In this document: piece by piece, positions 23,440 through 35,499 of the stretch
How the letters are laid out: every line of letters begins with the position of its first letter
How positions within the stretch are numbered: position 1 is the first letter of the stretch
From: Viscum album
Taxonomy: Eukaryota; Streptophyta; Magnoliopsida; Santalales; Viscaceae
DNA: 64,000 nt
Direction: 5' to 3'
NCBI GenBank assembly: GCA_963277665.1
Contig: OY728157.1
Span: forward strand, 363,644,067 to 363,708,066
Translations under genes and position numbers: made by a program
Notes under the pieces: model-generated
Databases searched by the model: none
The model's input: only the letters and a program-made list of their open reading frames with translations
What the model was told of the DNA's origin: nothing

Positions 23440-24880
23440 TGTTGGGCAAAAATCCCTCAAGGTATCATTGAAGCATTTTTGAGGTGATTGTGTTTGTTGA
23501 CAAAGTGGACATCTGAGCTATGATTGTTGACAAAGAGGATTTCATGGTGGAATGTAGAGTTCAAGAGCTGAGGTCAACGATCCATGTTTGATTCAAGAAC
23601 GTCGATAAAAGGAATGGATGATCTGGAGGCGGTACAAAAGAACAGATACAAGGTGGCGCCGTTTTCCAGTGTTTGCCAAATTTTTGGGCCTGAAAATCGG
23701 CAAATGAAGAAAAGTGTTTTTGGCAAAGGGACTTGCGCGCCGCGAACATGGTGTACAGGAAACTTGCGCGCCACATGTTTTTCAAGATCAGAAGATCAAA
23801 ATATGGCTAAGGAAATAGGATCGCGCAAGTTTGGGAGTTGGTCGCGCAAGTGTCTAAAGGGGAGAAGACTTGCGCGACGAGATTGGGCCGCGCAGGTGAC
23901 TTGCGCGCCGTCGCGCAGGGTGGTCAGATTGCCTATAAATACCGGACCACCCCTCCTCATTTCTTACCGGAGTTCAAGACGAGAGCTCCCGTCGCGCAGG
24001 TGTGGTGGTCGTGCAAGTGGTGTGTTTGGTCGCGCAGGTGGGACGTGCGCGCCAGTGGTTGAAGTTGTGCGCCAGTGTTAGAAGTTGCGCGCCGGTTTTC
24101 AGTTGCGCACCAATGGTGGTTTGGGCGTAAAGGGAAGAGAGTCGCGCAAGTTTATAGTTGAGGAAGCTTGTGTCGCGCAAGTGTCAGAGGAAGACTTGCG
24201 CGCCCGTTGTGACTTGCGCGCCGATACTTGCGCGCCGAGGTTGACTTGCGCGCCAAGTAAGGTTTTGTTCCCGCAGTGATTTTCAGACTGTGTGGAAGCT
24301 GGAAGTTTGCCCGATACCTTCGGTGCAAAGAGATATTCATCAACGGGTGAAAGTTAAACTTCATCAGAGCATCTACATACAAGAGAAGATGCATTCTTTC
24401 AGGAAAATGAAGAGACCTACAGGTCTATAAACTGTGAGTGGATTCCATCCAAGAGCAGTGAGCTCAGGAAGAGGAAGAAGGTGATCCTCTCCACCGGCAG
24501 TGAGCCAGAGAGAGAGAAACAGGGAGTGACCCTTGGGAAAGCAGTGAGCTGACCCTAAACATTGTAAAGGCAGTGAGCCTGGGCATAGAAGTGATCTAGC
24601 CCGAACCTTGTAATCCACAGCTAGTGAAGATTAGTGGAATTTGGTACGACCGGCAACCTGTCGGCGTATGCTCCTTGGACGTACCCCTTAGCGGTGAACC
24701 AAGTAAAATTGTTGTGTCATGTGCTTGCTTTACTTTCTGCTTATATTGTGCAACAGGGAAAAGAGAGAAGAGTGTTTTGCTTAACAGCGAAACAAGATCA
24801 GAACGGGCATTAATTTTTAATTAGTCATACCCTGATTCACCCCCCCCCCTCTCAGGGTATCCAGCCTAGTGGACCTAACA
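23440..24880 (+). repeat. Sirevirus 3' LTR, complete, 1441 bp
   Basis: It starts TGTTGGGC directly after the polypurine tract and ends 'gacctaaca'. It carries the same motif cluster (23731-24256), a TATA box (23933-23941) and a run of ten C (24840-24849). The 5 bp following, ggtat, would be the target duplication, but the left partner is lost. Confidence 0.95.
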
Positions 24881-25274
24881 GGTATCCTTGATTTTGATTA
24901 TTATAAGTGTATACTATTTGATTACATACTTTGATACAAGACAAAAACCATGAAATTTATTTCAGAGTGATGTAGCTTCCATTGGGGGTATGACATTGAT
25001 AGAATAAAACATATGCTTCTGGAATCTTTAAATATTCCCACAATTCAAACTTGTGGGTATAGCTCACAAAACCATGGATATAGGTTATACCCACAATTTT
25101 ATGAAATTTGGGTGCTTAATCTATTGGGATAGTTCTATACCCACAATTTTACTAAACTATGGGTATATACCAACTATACCCATGGTTCTTAAGCCATTGG
25201 TGTTGAAATTTTCAAATGAAAGTCCTATAGCCATAGTTTTGTCAAATTGTGGGTATAGTTCCTTTACTAAAAAA

Positions 25275-25365
25275 TATACCATTGGGAATTTGTCCCAGCA
25301 CCTCCCGCCTATACTCCAATGACTTTACCACTATCATATAACACATTTTGTGTTCTTATATCGAA

Positions 25366-25443
<78 letters not shown>

Positions 25444-25747
25444 ATATATATATATATTTATATTAAACCATTTATTGTTATTGTTATGATAATTCAAAAA
25501 GAATGATCCAATATATACCCATGGTTAGGTAAAACCATAGTTATAGGTTCTTTATTAAAAAAATCATCACAAGGAATTGATCCAAACAGTATCCACTTAT
25601 ACTCAAATGAATTTACCACTACCTTATAACACATTTTCTTGTTATATTCAAAAATATACATATGTATATCTATAAAAAATATTTTTATTAAATTATTTAT
25701 TTTTATTTTTATTATTATTGAAAAATAATGGGCCAACCTATACTCAT
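25275..25747 (+). repeat. Tandem duplication of about 200-240 bp inside the motif array
   Basis: The segment from about 25280 to 25512 and that from about 25570 to 25747 share, in order, 'cctatactccaatga.tttaccactac', 'tataacacattttcttgttatat', an AT-rich stretch and 'aatgatccaa..tatacccatggtt'-like ends. The first copy holds the (TG)n microsatellite at the place where the second has a short tatgtatat, so the microsatellite expanded after duplication. Confidence 0.6.
25366..25456 (+). repeat. Compound (TA)n(TG)n(TA)n microsatellite
   Basis: An uninterrupted TG tract of about 31 units at 25377-25439 is flanked by TA tracts. It creates a false Thr-His open frame on the minus strand. Confidence 0.97.
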
Positions 25748-26180
25748 GGTTTGGTCAAACCATGGGTATAGGTGACCTATACCAACAGTTCACACAAAAC
25801 GTTAATATAAGTGCCCATAAACATTTCATATACCAATGGTTTAGTAAAAACATGGGTATAGGTTTTCCCATAAGCTTACCATGAAATTTTTTTCCAACTA
25901 AACCTATTTCCATAGTTGAAAAAAATCGTTGGTATATGTGTGACCTATATTTATGATTTTTGGAGAATCGTGGTTATAGGTCCTTCTCGAAAAAAAATTC
26001 TTCCCCCACAAAACCTATTGACATAGTTAACAAAAACCATGGGTATAGGGGTGAAATATACCCACATTTTTTGGAGAACCATGGGTATAGGTTATTACTA
26101 TGAAAAATGTTTTTTATCATGGCTCTAGGGGTGACCTATATCCCTGGGTTTGGAAAAACCATGGGTAGAGTTGTGTTGTC

Positions 26181-27536
26181 CAATAGTGAGAATTTTTCAG
26201 TTCTGAGAGGAATTGATATATTGGGGCTAGTTGATCAAAATAGTAGTACCTTTACTAAAGAATTGGCCATAGTAGAAGAAGTTATGTCCATCCAGCAAAT
26301 TTAATTAACAATAAAGCAATAAAGTATTATAACAACAAGTGGGTATCCTGCTTTATGATATATCGTGAGACAAAGAGATTAAATTACATGGAATGTGTTC
26401 ATAGAAAATGTTGTTGTTTCTTTGAATACTCCTTATCTCCTTAATGGACTTGATGGATTTCTAGAATGTTCTCGTGGTATATGAATAGTATTAAATTCTA
26501 TTGAGATAATGACCTAGAGAGTCACAAACTTAGCATATTCAAAATTCTGTCTTATTCATATGAATAGGAGTTTAGGAAATATTGGGACCCACCTTAGGGT
26601 TCAGGAGATTTCCAAGTATAAACAATAACTATGTAATAAATAAATTCATATTTTTTGAGTCTAGAATAATTGGTACTAAATTCATTTATTAAAATTATTC
26701 ACAAGATATTAAGTGAATACATGGGAAAATATTTAACAAATGAATTTTATTTAATATTCAAGGTTCATTTGAAATTTTCAGGAACACAGAGTTAATTTAA
26801 TGGATTTCTTTTATCATTTAAAATATTTTATTGTATTACAAGAAAGTGATAAAAATATAAATGATATTTATATCTTACTAAAATAGTAATAACAGTTCAT
26901 TTATGTTATATTTATTGGGTAATGAATATTTGGGGGTTGGGGATCCTTTTCCCTGTATTTTGTATATCACTATATAAGGAGGAGAAGGCTCCCATTTGGG
27001 GTACTATTCATTTAATGAATTTGAGACTCTCTCTCATCACTCCCACATACTATAGAGATAATTTATCAAACTGAGAAACATACATAAGTTCTCCCTCATG
27101 GATTGAAGCATCGATGTAGTGGTTATCATCGAGATGTCAAAGGATTCATCAGATCTCCGCACTAGCACCTAGATATTGATGATCAAAATTCCCAAAAACA
27201 TTCAATGTTCATTTGGATGATCAAGTGGGATCTGGCTTAAGTTCTTTTGAAAAATGAATTCTAGGGACAAGTGGTTTTAGAATTCATATCCAAATTGAAT
27301 GAGGTTTTTTTATTTTCATGCTTAATTCCTTCATGCGAGATCCTTGGATTTTATATTTTTCTATGTATAACAATAGATGATGTTTTTAAATCGATCGACA
27401 ATGAAAATTTTTAAATCATAATCCCATATCCCTCCATTGTGTACCTCGATACCTTTACCTTTTAGATTAAATTCTTGTACTTCCTCCCTTTTTCTTATAT
27501 AAGTTTGCTGGTGTGGTGAAAAAATAAGAGTAGAGT
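26181..27536. other. Spacer, no gene; possible LTR promoter fragment
   Basis: There is no coding similarity. At 26967-26976 the sequence actatataag, followed by gaggctcc-like and CT-rich stretches (27020-27045), looks like the promoter part of a copia LTR, but no partner LTR or internal domain was found. A 65-codon open frame at 26107-26304 is not recognised. Confidence 0.35.
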
Positions 27537-28090
27537 TATAAAGGACCAAGATTTTCATATATAAATAATACTTTTTTAGATAAATATTAAATAAATAACA
27601 TTATGATCCCTTAAAAAACTATAAAAATTAGTTTCATTATATAATAAATACATAAATGTATTATTAAGATACAATGTTTATCATCTCTCATCATTTCATT
27701 CTCACTTTTTACCCTTCTTGACATACCCTATTTAAAACCTTTCTTCGTAATCCGAGGAAAGAAAACATAAGAAAACATGAGATTAGTTGGTCAATATGGT
27801 TAAACATGGGATATACCAACTGATGTTTATATGGAAACATAACATAAGCAAGATGGTATGATATCATGACCATAACATACAAAGTTCATACCCAATCTTT
27901 CAAATATCATAAAAATGAGTCATGGTGTAAAATTTTATCATTTAAAAAGATATGATTCATAAGAGTGATAAAACATAATAGTCAATCATGAATAATAATT
28001 TCAAATCAAAATGATTTCATAAAAGTTTGGCATCATCGTAGGCATAAAAATTATTTCACGTGTTAAGGTTAACTATTGAGACAATCAAAT

Positions 28091-28300
28091 CATAGTAGAT
28101 CAGGCATCAACATAAGTTCCCCACATCATAACAGATCATAAATCATCACATATTTCCCAGAGTAGATTATAAACATATAATTTTTTCCTATAGTTGATCA
28201 ATAACATAAAAATGTCTCTTATAGTGGATCAAGAACATTGGCTAGTTTCACATAGTGGATCAGGAACATTTACTTATTTCCCATAATTATCTCATGTGAT
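28091..28300 (-). repeat. Minisatellite in LTR, about 31-bp units, degenerate
   Basis: Units of the form 'catagtggatcaagaacattgacttgtttcc' type (plus-strand reading) recur five to six times with decay, ending beside 'cccataattatctcatg'. The block sits at the same LTR position as 37391-37590, 47793-47912, 54651-54771 and 61582-61701. Confidence 0.7.
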
Positions 28301-29584
28301 ATAAAACTTTACCCAATGTATTAAAGGGATATATAATTTTTCTCCTAGTCACTACATAATAAAAATAACATATGTATGTTTCAAAAGATCCTAAAAATTC
28401 ATCATATCATCATAACATACCTCATGTAAATAATATTGGTTTTATAGACATTTCACTACTTCATCATAACATAACACATAGAAAATAAACAAGTTCTATA
28501 AATATATCATTATCATAATCATAAGACATTCATAGATATAATAAGGATGGAATCATTGGATCATATCCATAGTAAATCATAATTAACATCAAATGATGAT
28601 ATCATAAATAAACATTCTTTTAAAATATCACTGGAATATTTCTTAAGGAAAATACCCTTTTGAATTTGAAATAAACTTCTTTAAAATATAAAAATTTCCA
28701 AAATATTAAGAAAAAAAATTATTTTAAAGTAAACTTGGAAATTTTTAAATTAATATTAAAATAATTGAGCGGTCATTATGGTGGGAAATTTCATCAATGT
28801 CATATACAACAAAATAAATATTCCTTTCATATTTTTAGTAAAAATCAAAAATATCTCATTCAGAAAACAACAAGAAGATTACTTTTAAAAAATTTATTAA
28901 AAATTTAAAAATGGGTTAAAATGACATTAAAAATTCCTTATAGAGTATTAAAATCAATCTTGAAATCATTTTAATGAAAACATGGACATTGAAGAAAAAT
29001 ATTTTTAACCGAATAATAAAACATAGTCAGTTTTCCATAAAAAATATTAATTTAGTATCATGAGTAATTTAAGTGAGAATAATGAAAGGAAAACATATAT
29101 AACATATAAATAACCACATGATATTAAATATTAAATGGATTTATTAGGTAAGAATCATATAATTTTCTCAATGTAAATTTGATCATAAACAATCTTGATT
29201 AAAATGGGATTGAGATATAATTCCCTTAACTCAAATATCGCCTCGCTTCATATGTGTTTGAACCTACTATATAAAAGATATATATTTACTATAAAAACAT
29301 TACATAACTATATTCATATATATCGTACCATATATGATTTAATTATAACATATTATCTCCCCTTTAATAACATTTTTTTATTTAAATCACTATTATAATT
29401 GATAATTATTTCGTTTCTCATGCATGTTTCAGTTTAGCAGTCTTGGTCCTTGTACTTTGATCATGGTTATATCATATTCATAATTTTGATAATGATATAA
29501 ATATCATATATATTCATAATTATATATATATATATATATATTGATTCATAATTAAAAGTTAGAGATAGAAAAATTAATGACACT

Positions 29585-30005
29585 ATTCATGGAGATGATA
29601 AGTTGTACGTATGCATGAATGTTGTTTTCACTTTTTGACGGATCGAATAAAAGAAATTAAGATAATAAATAACCTTTAAATAATAATTATTATATAATAT
29701 ATATCATATATATTAATTAAATATATCCTTATTACCATTCTTGTAAAGTAGAAATGAAAAAATGAATCACATGATTTTAGGGAAGTGGTAGTGCACACGT
29801 ACGCATGAGTGATGTTATCGTTTTCCAATGGATTGGAGGGTAAGAAGGTAGATATGTTATTATAATTATAGAAGAATAATTATTTCAAAAATATAATTTA
29901 TATATATTACAACTATCATAACATATGTTGATTAAATATGGTGATGGAAAATGAATTGTATCGCTATATGGAGGCGGTAAGCAATACGTACACACGAGAG
30001 AAAAT
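29585..30005 (-). other. Leader stem-loop series in LTR (minus)
   Basis: The arms are ATTCAT (29585-29590) with ATGAAT (29615-29620), and ATCAC (29766-29770) with GTGAT (29809-29813). A third, weakly paired copy with the same inner block lies near 29955-30005. Each encloses a variant of the conserved GTACG...TACC block. Spacing is about 190 bp. Confidence 0.65.
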
Positions 30006-32076
30006 TTCACTTCCCATTTATTGGAAAATTTGGTGAATAAAAGTGATTTCATAATCATAATAACATTTTAGTATATTTAGTATAATAAATTAATTAATTT
30101 ATGATAAATACCATATATTTAGTGTTGGTATAATAAGAAACAAATTGAAAGAGGTCGGGTAAGATGATTGCATTTTCTTCATTAATCCCCCTTTAGATAC
30201 TTTCATAAGAAAACTTGGAATGGAATTTTAAGAATAAAATAACCTATAATTAATATATAGGTAATTTTATAATAGAATTATGTATTGTTTGGTTGATTTA
30301 TATTTCTCATATCGGTCTAATGAAGAAAATAAAAGGTTTCCTTTCATAAATGAGGGGATGGGAACTCTTGAAATTTCTTAAAAGATCAAACTATAATAAA
30401 GTTATTCTAAAGAAAAATGATTCGAAAGAGCATGAAATTAGAATATAATGTCGTATTTGGAATAAAAAATCAACCAATAAAAATTTTATAGGTTTTAGTG
30501 GTGTTTTAAGACTTATCATTTGGTTTAACCCCATAGTTAACATATTTTAACCTTAATCGAAGTAACATATTTTTCACTTTTAAAGGGTTATAATATTACT
30601 TATAAGGTAATAATTGGATCGTAAATGGAAAAGGGATAATAATTTAGACCCTTTATCATCATACTTTTACTCTTTCAATATTTTCTTTTATTTTTAAATA
30701 ATTTAATAAAATAATATTTTTCGTAAAATATCATTAATGTAATTTTCTACACTATTTACATAATTTGACAATGAACACAACATAAAAACAATTTAATTTG
30801 AGTAAAAAACTTTAAAAAATATATAATATGTTATATTTATCTATATAATTCGTGGAATAAAATAATTTATCCAAATTTTATTACTTTTAATATTTTTAAA
30901 ATCATTTTTTGTATTTTTCTACTAATAGAATAAATATCATGTCTCTATTACATAAGCATTTAGGGTAATTATCCAATAACTAAAAATTGAAAATAAATTA
31001 ATATGATAAAGAAAATTAATTTATATTATAATCAATATTTATAACTGAACAGAACCTCTTTTTACACTTATGATAAAATATGAGAGATATTAGAGTCAAG
31101 AGAGTGACATTTTATATTTATTCTTTTCTAAAATTAACAAAAGTACATACTCAAATAAATATAGAAACAATTGGCCATATATTCCATAATGGAATTTAAA
31201 TGGCTATAATAAAACCAAAAAATAGGATAAAAATAAGTTTTTGTGAAATTTTAAAGCCTCATTTGAAATTTTTAACCATATTTTACCGATTTTACCCTTA
31301 TCGATGTAATAAAAATTTATTTTGTTTACTACTCATATTTACCAAAAATAAAAGGAAATTATCCAAAACATTTGAAAATAAAAATTGAAAACATTGAATC
31401 AATTTTTATATATTCAATTCATAGAAGTTTTAGTGATTAATTTAATAGAAAACCGTAACACACAATCAAAAAATCATTTTTCAGAAAAATACCTTTTTAA
31501 GTATAAAAAAAATTTATAACAAATACCAACATAAAATTGACTCAAATGAACTTAATTTTATTTTTAATAATATTATAGAGATAATTTTAATTTGAAACCA
31601 TTTTAAAATAAATTAAACATTTTAAATACTTGAAATAAAAGTACCATTTTAAGTAAAAACCAATATTTTTCACTATTCATTATAAAATTAATCTTTTTTG
31701 AAAGATCCAAGAAAATGAAACTAATATAATTTTGATATGATGATTTAAAAAATGATCTCCTTTTATCAAATATTATTTATAAAAAATTACAAAATAATAA
31801 TTATAATATTCTCTCATAAAAATCAATAAAAACATTTCTAAGGAAAAATGTATTTTTTAAGAATATAATGAATTTACTAAAAATATATTTTATTTATCGA
31901 AAAAATTTATCAATATTTTTTTAATTTGGTTATTCATACACATTAAACCAATTTAATGGCTAGGTTATAATGGTATCTTATATTACAGATCATTTAGGCT
32001 TGGGGTTGGGTGTATCACAAGCTGTCTAAGAAATCAAATTTATTAATGTATCATAAAATATCAATGTGTTACATTC

Positions 32077-32092
32077 CACTCCCCTTAAAAAT
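32077..32092 (-). other. Polypurine tract (minus)
   Basis: The minus-strand sequence ttttaaggggagtgga precedes the LTR start TGTAACA, as expected for plus-strand priming. Confidence 0.75.
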
Positions 32093-32099
32093 TCACCAT

Positions 32100-33640
32100 T
32101 GAAATTTTGTCACTCCAATAAAAAAACTATGGATAATTTTTTCTCATTACATCCCCAGGTTCCCATATAACTTTATCTAATTTGTGGTTTCATCGCAAAA
32201 CATTGACTAGGTGAGTGGTATTGCTTCATAGCACTTTCTATCTACGATCAAAAATATCCATTAGTTTTTCTTAATAAGATATATATTTCTCCAAAGGTAT
32301 GACCTATTATTTGAGTACATGTGAAGGAATGGTTATGTACTTCCTCAAGAGGGATACACTGAACATATCATGAACTTGAGAGAGATTCAATGGAAGTGCC
32401 AAAAAATAGGATACCATACCAATATGATCATAAATTTAAAAGGGACTTATATATCTCATGATAAAATTTCACTTACTTACAAATCTAATAACCTTATTCC
32501 AAGTAGATATTCATAAGAATACCTTTTCACCAATTTTGAACTTCAAACACCACCATCAATTTTTAGCATAACTTTTTTTTGACTTTGAGCTAATCTTATG
32601 TAATAACAAATAGATCTAACATTATCTACCATTTCTTTAGATATATCTAGTCCCAAGAGCATTATTTCTCCAACGTCACCCAATTATGTAAGATTTTTAC
32701 ATTTCCTTCTATAGAGGACTTCATTAGGATCCATATGAATTCTTGAGTGAAAGCTATTATTGTAAGAAAATTATACTATAGAATGGTGTTGATACCAAAA
32801 ACTTTTGAAATACAAAGAAAAATATCTCAACATATTATCCAGGTTTTAAATAGTTATCTCATACTGACCATGTTTTCAATGGAGTTATGATGTATTGAAG
32901 AACAACTCTAAATCCATATCCTACTGGAGACTTCTCTATAACTTTGAGGTAAACCTCAGATCCTGATCAAATACAATATAATGCGGTACTCCATAAAAGC
33001 TTACCAATTTATTAATGTATATCCTATCAAGTTGATCAAAAGATAAATCTTATATAATAGAAATTAAGTACTCTGAATTCTTAAGGTGATCAACTACAAC
33101 CCAAATAGCATCTTATCTTTTAGATGTTTTAGGGATTTTGATGACAAAATACATAGTAACACTTTCCCATTTCCATTTAGTTTTGGGTAATGGTTATAAC
33201 ATACCATTATACTTTTATTTCTCATCATTAACTTTATTACATACCACGAATCAAGATACAAAATTTATAGTATCCCTTTTCAAGTTTTACCGTAATAAAT
33301 ACTTTAAAATCTCAATAAATTGTTGTACTTCTAGGATGAATGAAGAATGATGAACTGTGGGCTCCATATAATAGTTCCTTCTTAGATTATAGTATTGATG
33401 ATACATGTACTTGGTTCTTGAACCTTATCATTTCATAACAATCATGGTTTAAATCAGGAACACTTCTCACTTTCTTTTTTTGTTCTATATCTTCTTTATG
33501 TGCCTCTTTAATTTCACATGGATAAATGGTTAAAGATCCATCTGATAAAGACAGGATCTTCCCCCTTTCCTCACGATTTTAAGTTCCATATTCTGTAAAT
33601 CCATAATTATTAGATCTCTTTAAATCCTCATCATGGAAAA
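32100..33640 (-). pseudogene. gypsy integrase and C-terminal module remnant (minus)
   Basis: On the minus strand near 32800-32590 the residues YNNSFHSRIHMDPNEVLYRRKC, then LLGLDI...IRLAQSQ, match the C-terminal part of the plant gypsy integrase core (usual YNNSFHSSIGMAPYEALYGRKC). Near 32440-32330 the residues LALPLNLSQVHDMFSVSLLRKY match the post-core GPF-linked segment. The catalytic D,D,E triad was not recovered; frames change and stops are frequent. The zinc finger should lie near 33300-33550 but is not readable. Confidence 0.75.
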
Positions 33641-33654
33641 ACTAACATGGTCTT

Positions 33655-34700
33655 TTTGACTTAGTGCATCATCCAACTTTTTCTTCTTCCCAAGGTGGTG
33701 ATGTATTGAGCAGTCATAATCTTTAATCATCACTAACCATATTATCTATCACATATTTAAATATTTTTGTGTGAATATATACTTAAAAAATTTATAATCT
33801 ACATATATGTCACACATTTCACCATTAAGATAATACCTCTATATCTTCAACACAAAAAATACCACACCTAACTCCAAATCTTGATTACTCATTTATATTT
33901 AATTCGCAAGAGGCAAATGTTATTACCATATTATTTTTTATGAGGAAACATCCCATTGCCTTTTTTGATGCATCACTATAGATCAAAAACTCCTTCTCTA
34001 CTATAGGGTATTGTGATAAAAGATACATTAACTAACCTTCTATTCATTTCCTTGAAATTCTATTCACATTCATACATCCACAAGAACATGACCCATTCTG
34101 AGTTAACTTATTGAGTGGATTAGATAGTCATAAAAAAATCTCTCACAAAGCATCACTAACATCCATCCAACCCATGAAAACTATATATTTTAGTTACCAT
34201 GGTGGGTCTAGGAAATTTCTCAATAACTTCAATATTTAAAGGATACATCGATATACCCTCACTTGAGATAATATTACCCAATAATGAAAATTTATGAAGA
34301 TAGAATTCACACCGAGTAAATTTTTCATACAACTTCTCATTACATGGGTTTTTTATCACAATTATCAAATAATATACATACTCTTACTTTCCCATTGAAT
34401 ATATAATAGATATAAATATTTCCAAAAATTGATCAAGGTAATAAATAAAGACTCTATTCATTAAATCCATAAAGTTAATTTGGGATTGAGTAAGCCCAAA
34501 TGGTGTCACTGTATATTCATAATTACCATACCTCATACAGAAGGTTGTCTTGGGTCAATAATTCTATTTAACTCTAAATTTATGATATCTAGAATGAAGT
34601 TCAATATTATAAAAGAATTTATCTCCTTGTAATTGATCAAACAAATCATCAATATTGGGTAGAGGATACTATTTCTTGATAGTGATCCTGTTAAGTTCCT
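33655..34700 (-). pseudogene. gypsy RT and RNase H remnant (minus)
   Basis: KDYDCSIHHHLGKKKKLDDALSQK at about 33735-33660 (minus) matches the end of gypsy RNase H (usual Y-H-P-G-K-x-N-x-V-A-D-A-L-S-R). KLYEKFTRCEFYLHKFSLLGNIISSEGI at about 34340-34245 is the RT thumb region. Just upstream, FMDLMNRVFIYYLDQFLEIFIS at about 34478-34405 aligns with the block ending in FIDDIL, but the two catalytic Asp are absent. RT is therefore catalytically dead independent of the stops. Confidence 0.8.
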
Positions 34701-35216
34701 GATATTAAATGAAAAGAGGAATTGACTTTTCCTTTATCTTAACAAAAAGAACATGTTCATACCATAGAAACACACTAGGTAATATTAATACCTTATAAAT
34801 ATTCTTCTTTAGATTATTTTTTAATTCCCATAACTTAGTTGAGTCCATTTTATAAGGAATCTTTAAAATAATTTTAGCCCCATATATGCATTATATTGAA
34901 AATTCAACTTCATAATCTGGAGGATGAATAGGAAATTCTTATGGAGACATCAAAAAACTCCCATATAATAAGAATATCTTCAATTTTGGGTTTATCCCCA
35001 ACAATTTAGATATATACCCATCATGGATAGGAATTAAAACCTTCACAATAGAATTAATTTCTATTGGGTGTTTGTATTCATCCTCGCACTTATAAATGAT
35101 GATAGGTTCATCTAGAATATGAAATGTGACTTTACTTCCTTAGTAATATATATGGGATACATATAAAGAAATAAAATCCAATCATATAATCACATCAAAT
35201 TTAACTAAAAGAAGAA

Positions 35217-35477
35217 TCACAATTTTTTAGTAATAAATTTCCCATAAAATTCAATCATAGAGGAACTATAGACTTGAGGGGAATACACCATACCATTAAT
35301 AGTTTTCACCTCTAACTCAATATCAAATTTTTTTGGTTCTAATTTAATACCCTTATAAATTTCATTAGATATAAAATAGTGGGTATATCTAAGATAAAAT
35401 AATACATTAGCTATTTTAATGTGGATGATGAGTGTACCTTTCACTAAATCATTATCATAACCCACTTTGATAGCCAT
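35217..35477 (-). pseudogene. gypsy protease remnant (minus)
   Basis: An 86-codon open stretch carries NVLFYLRYTHYFIS near residues 24-37, aligning with VLFDSGATHSFIS of plant gypsy proteases; the catalytic D-S-G is replaced by Y-L-R. Downstream residues (LEPKKFDIELEVKTINGMVYSPQVY) match the usual flap region L.V.TP.G.....VY. The frame is a fragment of the polyprotein rather than a free-standing gene. Confidence 0.65.
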
Positions 35478-35499
35478 GATCGCATGAGATTTTCATTAG

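Larger units (their letters stand above)
16182..24880 (+). mobile_element. Young Sirevirus-like Ty1/copia retrotransposon
   Basis: Near-identical LTRs flank a copia polyprotein in the order gag, protease, integrase, RT, RNase H. Placement among Sireviruses is inferred from the long Gag with C-terminal coiled coil, several zinc knuckles, repeated polypurine tracts before the 3' LTR, and clustered repeated motifs in the LTR. The first three and the polypurine feature are described for that lineage. By eye the LTRs differ at about 17 of 1403 aligned positions plus a C-tract length change, so this insertion is far younger than its neighbours. Lesions are few: stops at 17712, 20058 and 21642 and two compensating frameshifts near 19290 and 19468. 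The first 38 bp of the 5' LTR and the left target duplication are missing. Confidence 0.92.
25030..26180. repeat. Array of direct and inverted 'ccatgggtatagg' motifs (CACTA-like subterminal repeats?)
   Basis: Variants of AAACCATGGGTATAGG and its reverse complement recur every 30-90 bp, often as facing pairs around a short A/T spacer, for example near 25055-25105, 25530-25550, 25738-25775, 25838-25870, 26030-26060 and 26078-26165. Such facing pairs resemble the subterminal repeats that bind transposase in plant CACTA (En/Spm) elements. No CACTA terminus or flanking 3 bp duplication was recognised, so the class is an inference. Confidence 0.5.
27537..32073 (-). repeat. 3' LTR of the minus-strand gypsy element
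   Basis: On the minus strand it begins TGTAACACATTGATA at 32073 beside a polypurine tract and ends near 27537 (tataaagg on +), aligned to 36833. It includes a degenerate TATA region near 30340, two clear leader stem-loops and a third weak one (29585-30005), and a minisatellite at about 28091-28300. TA-rich microsatellites occur near 29520-29541. No gene was seen. Confidence 0.85.

Noticed and set aside
25309..25497. 62-codon minus-strand frame rich in Thr-His
   Set aside because: It is simply the translation of the TG microsatellite.
26900..27340. Possible copia LTR with TATA box
   Set aside because: Suggestive promoter-like composition, but no second LTR, primer site or interior; kept only as a note on the spacer.
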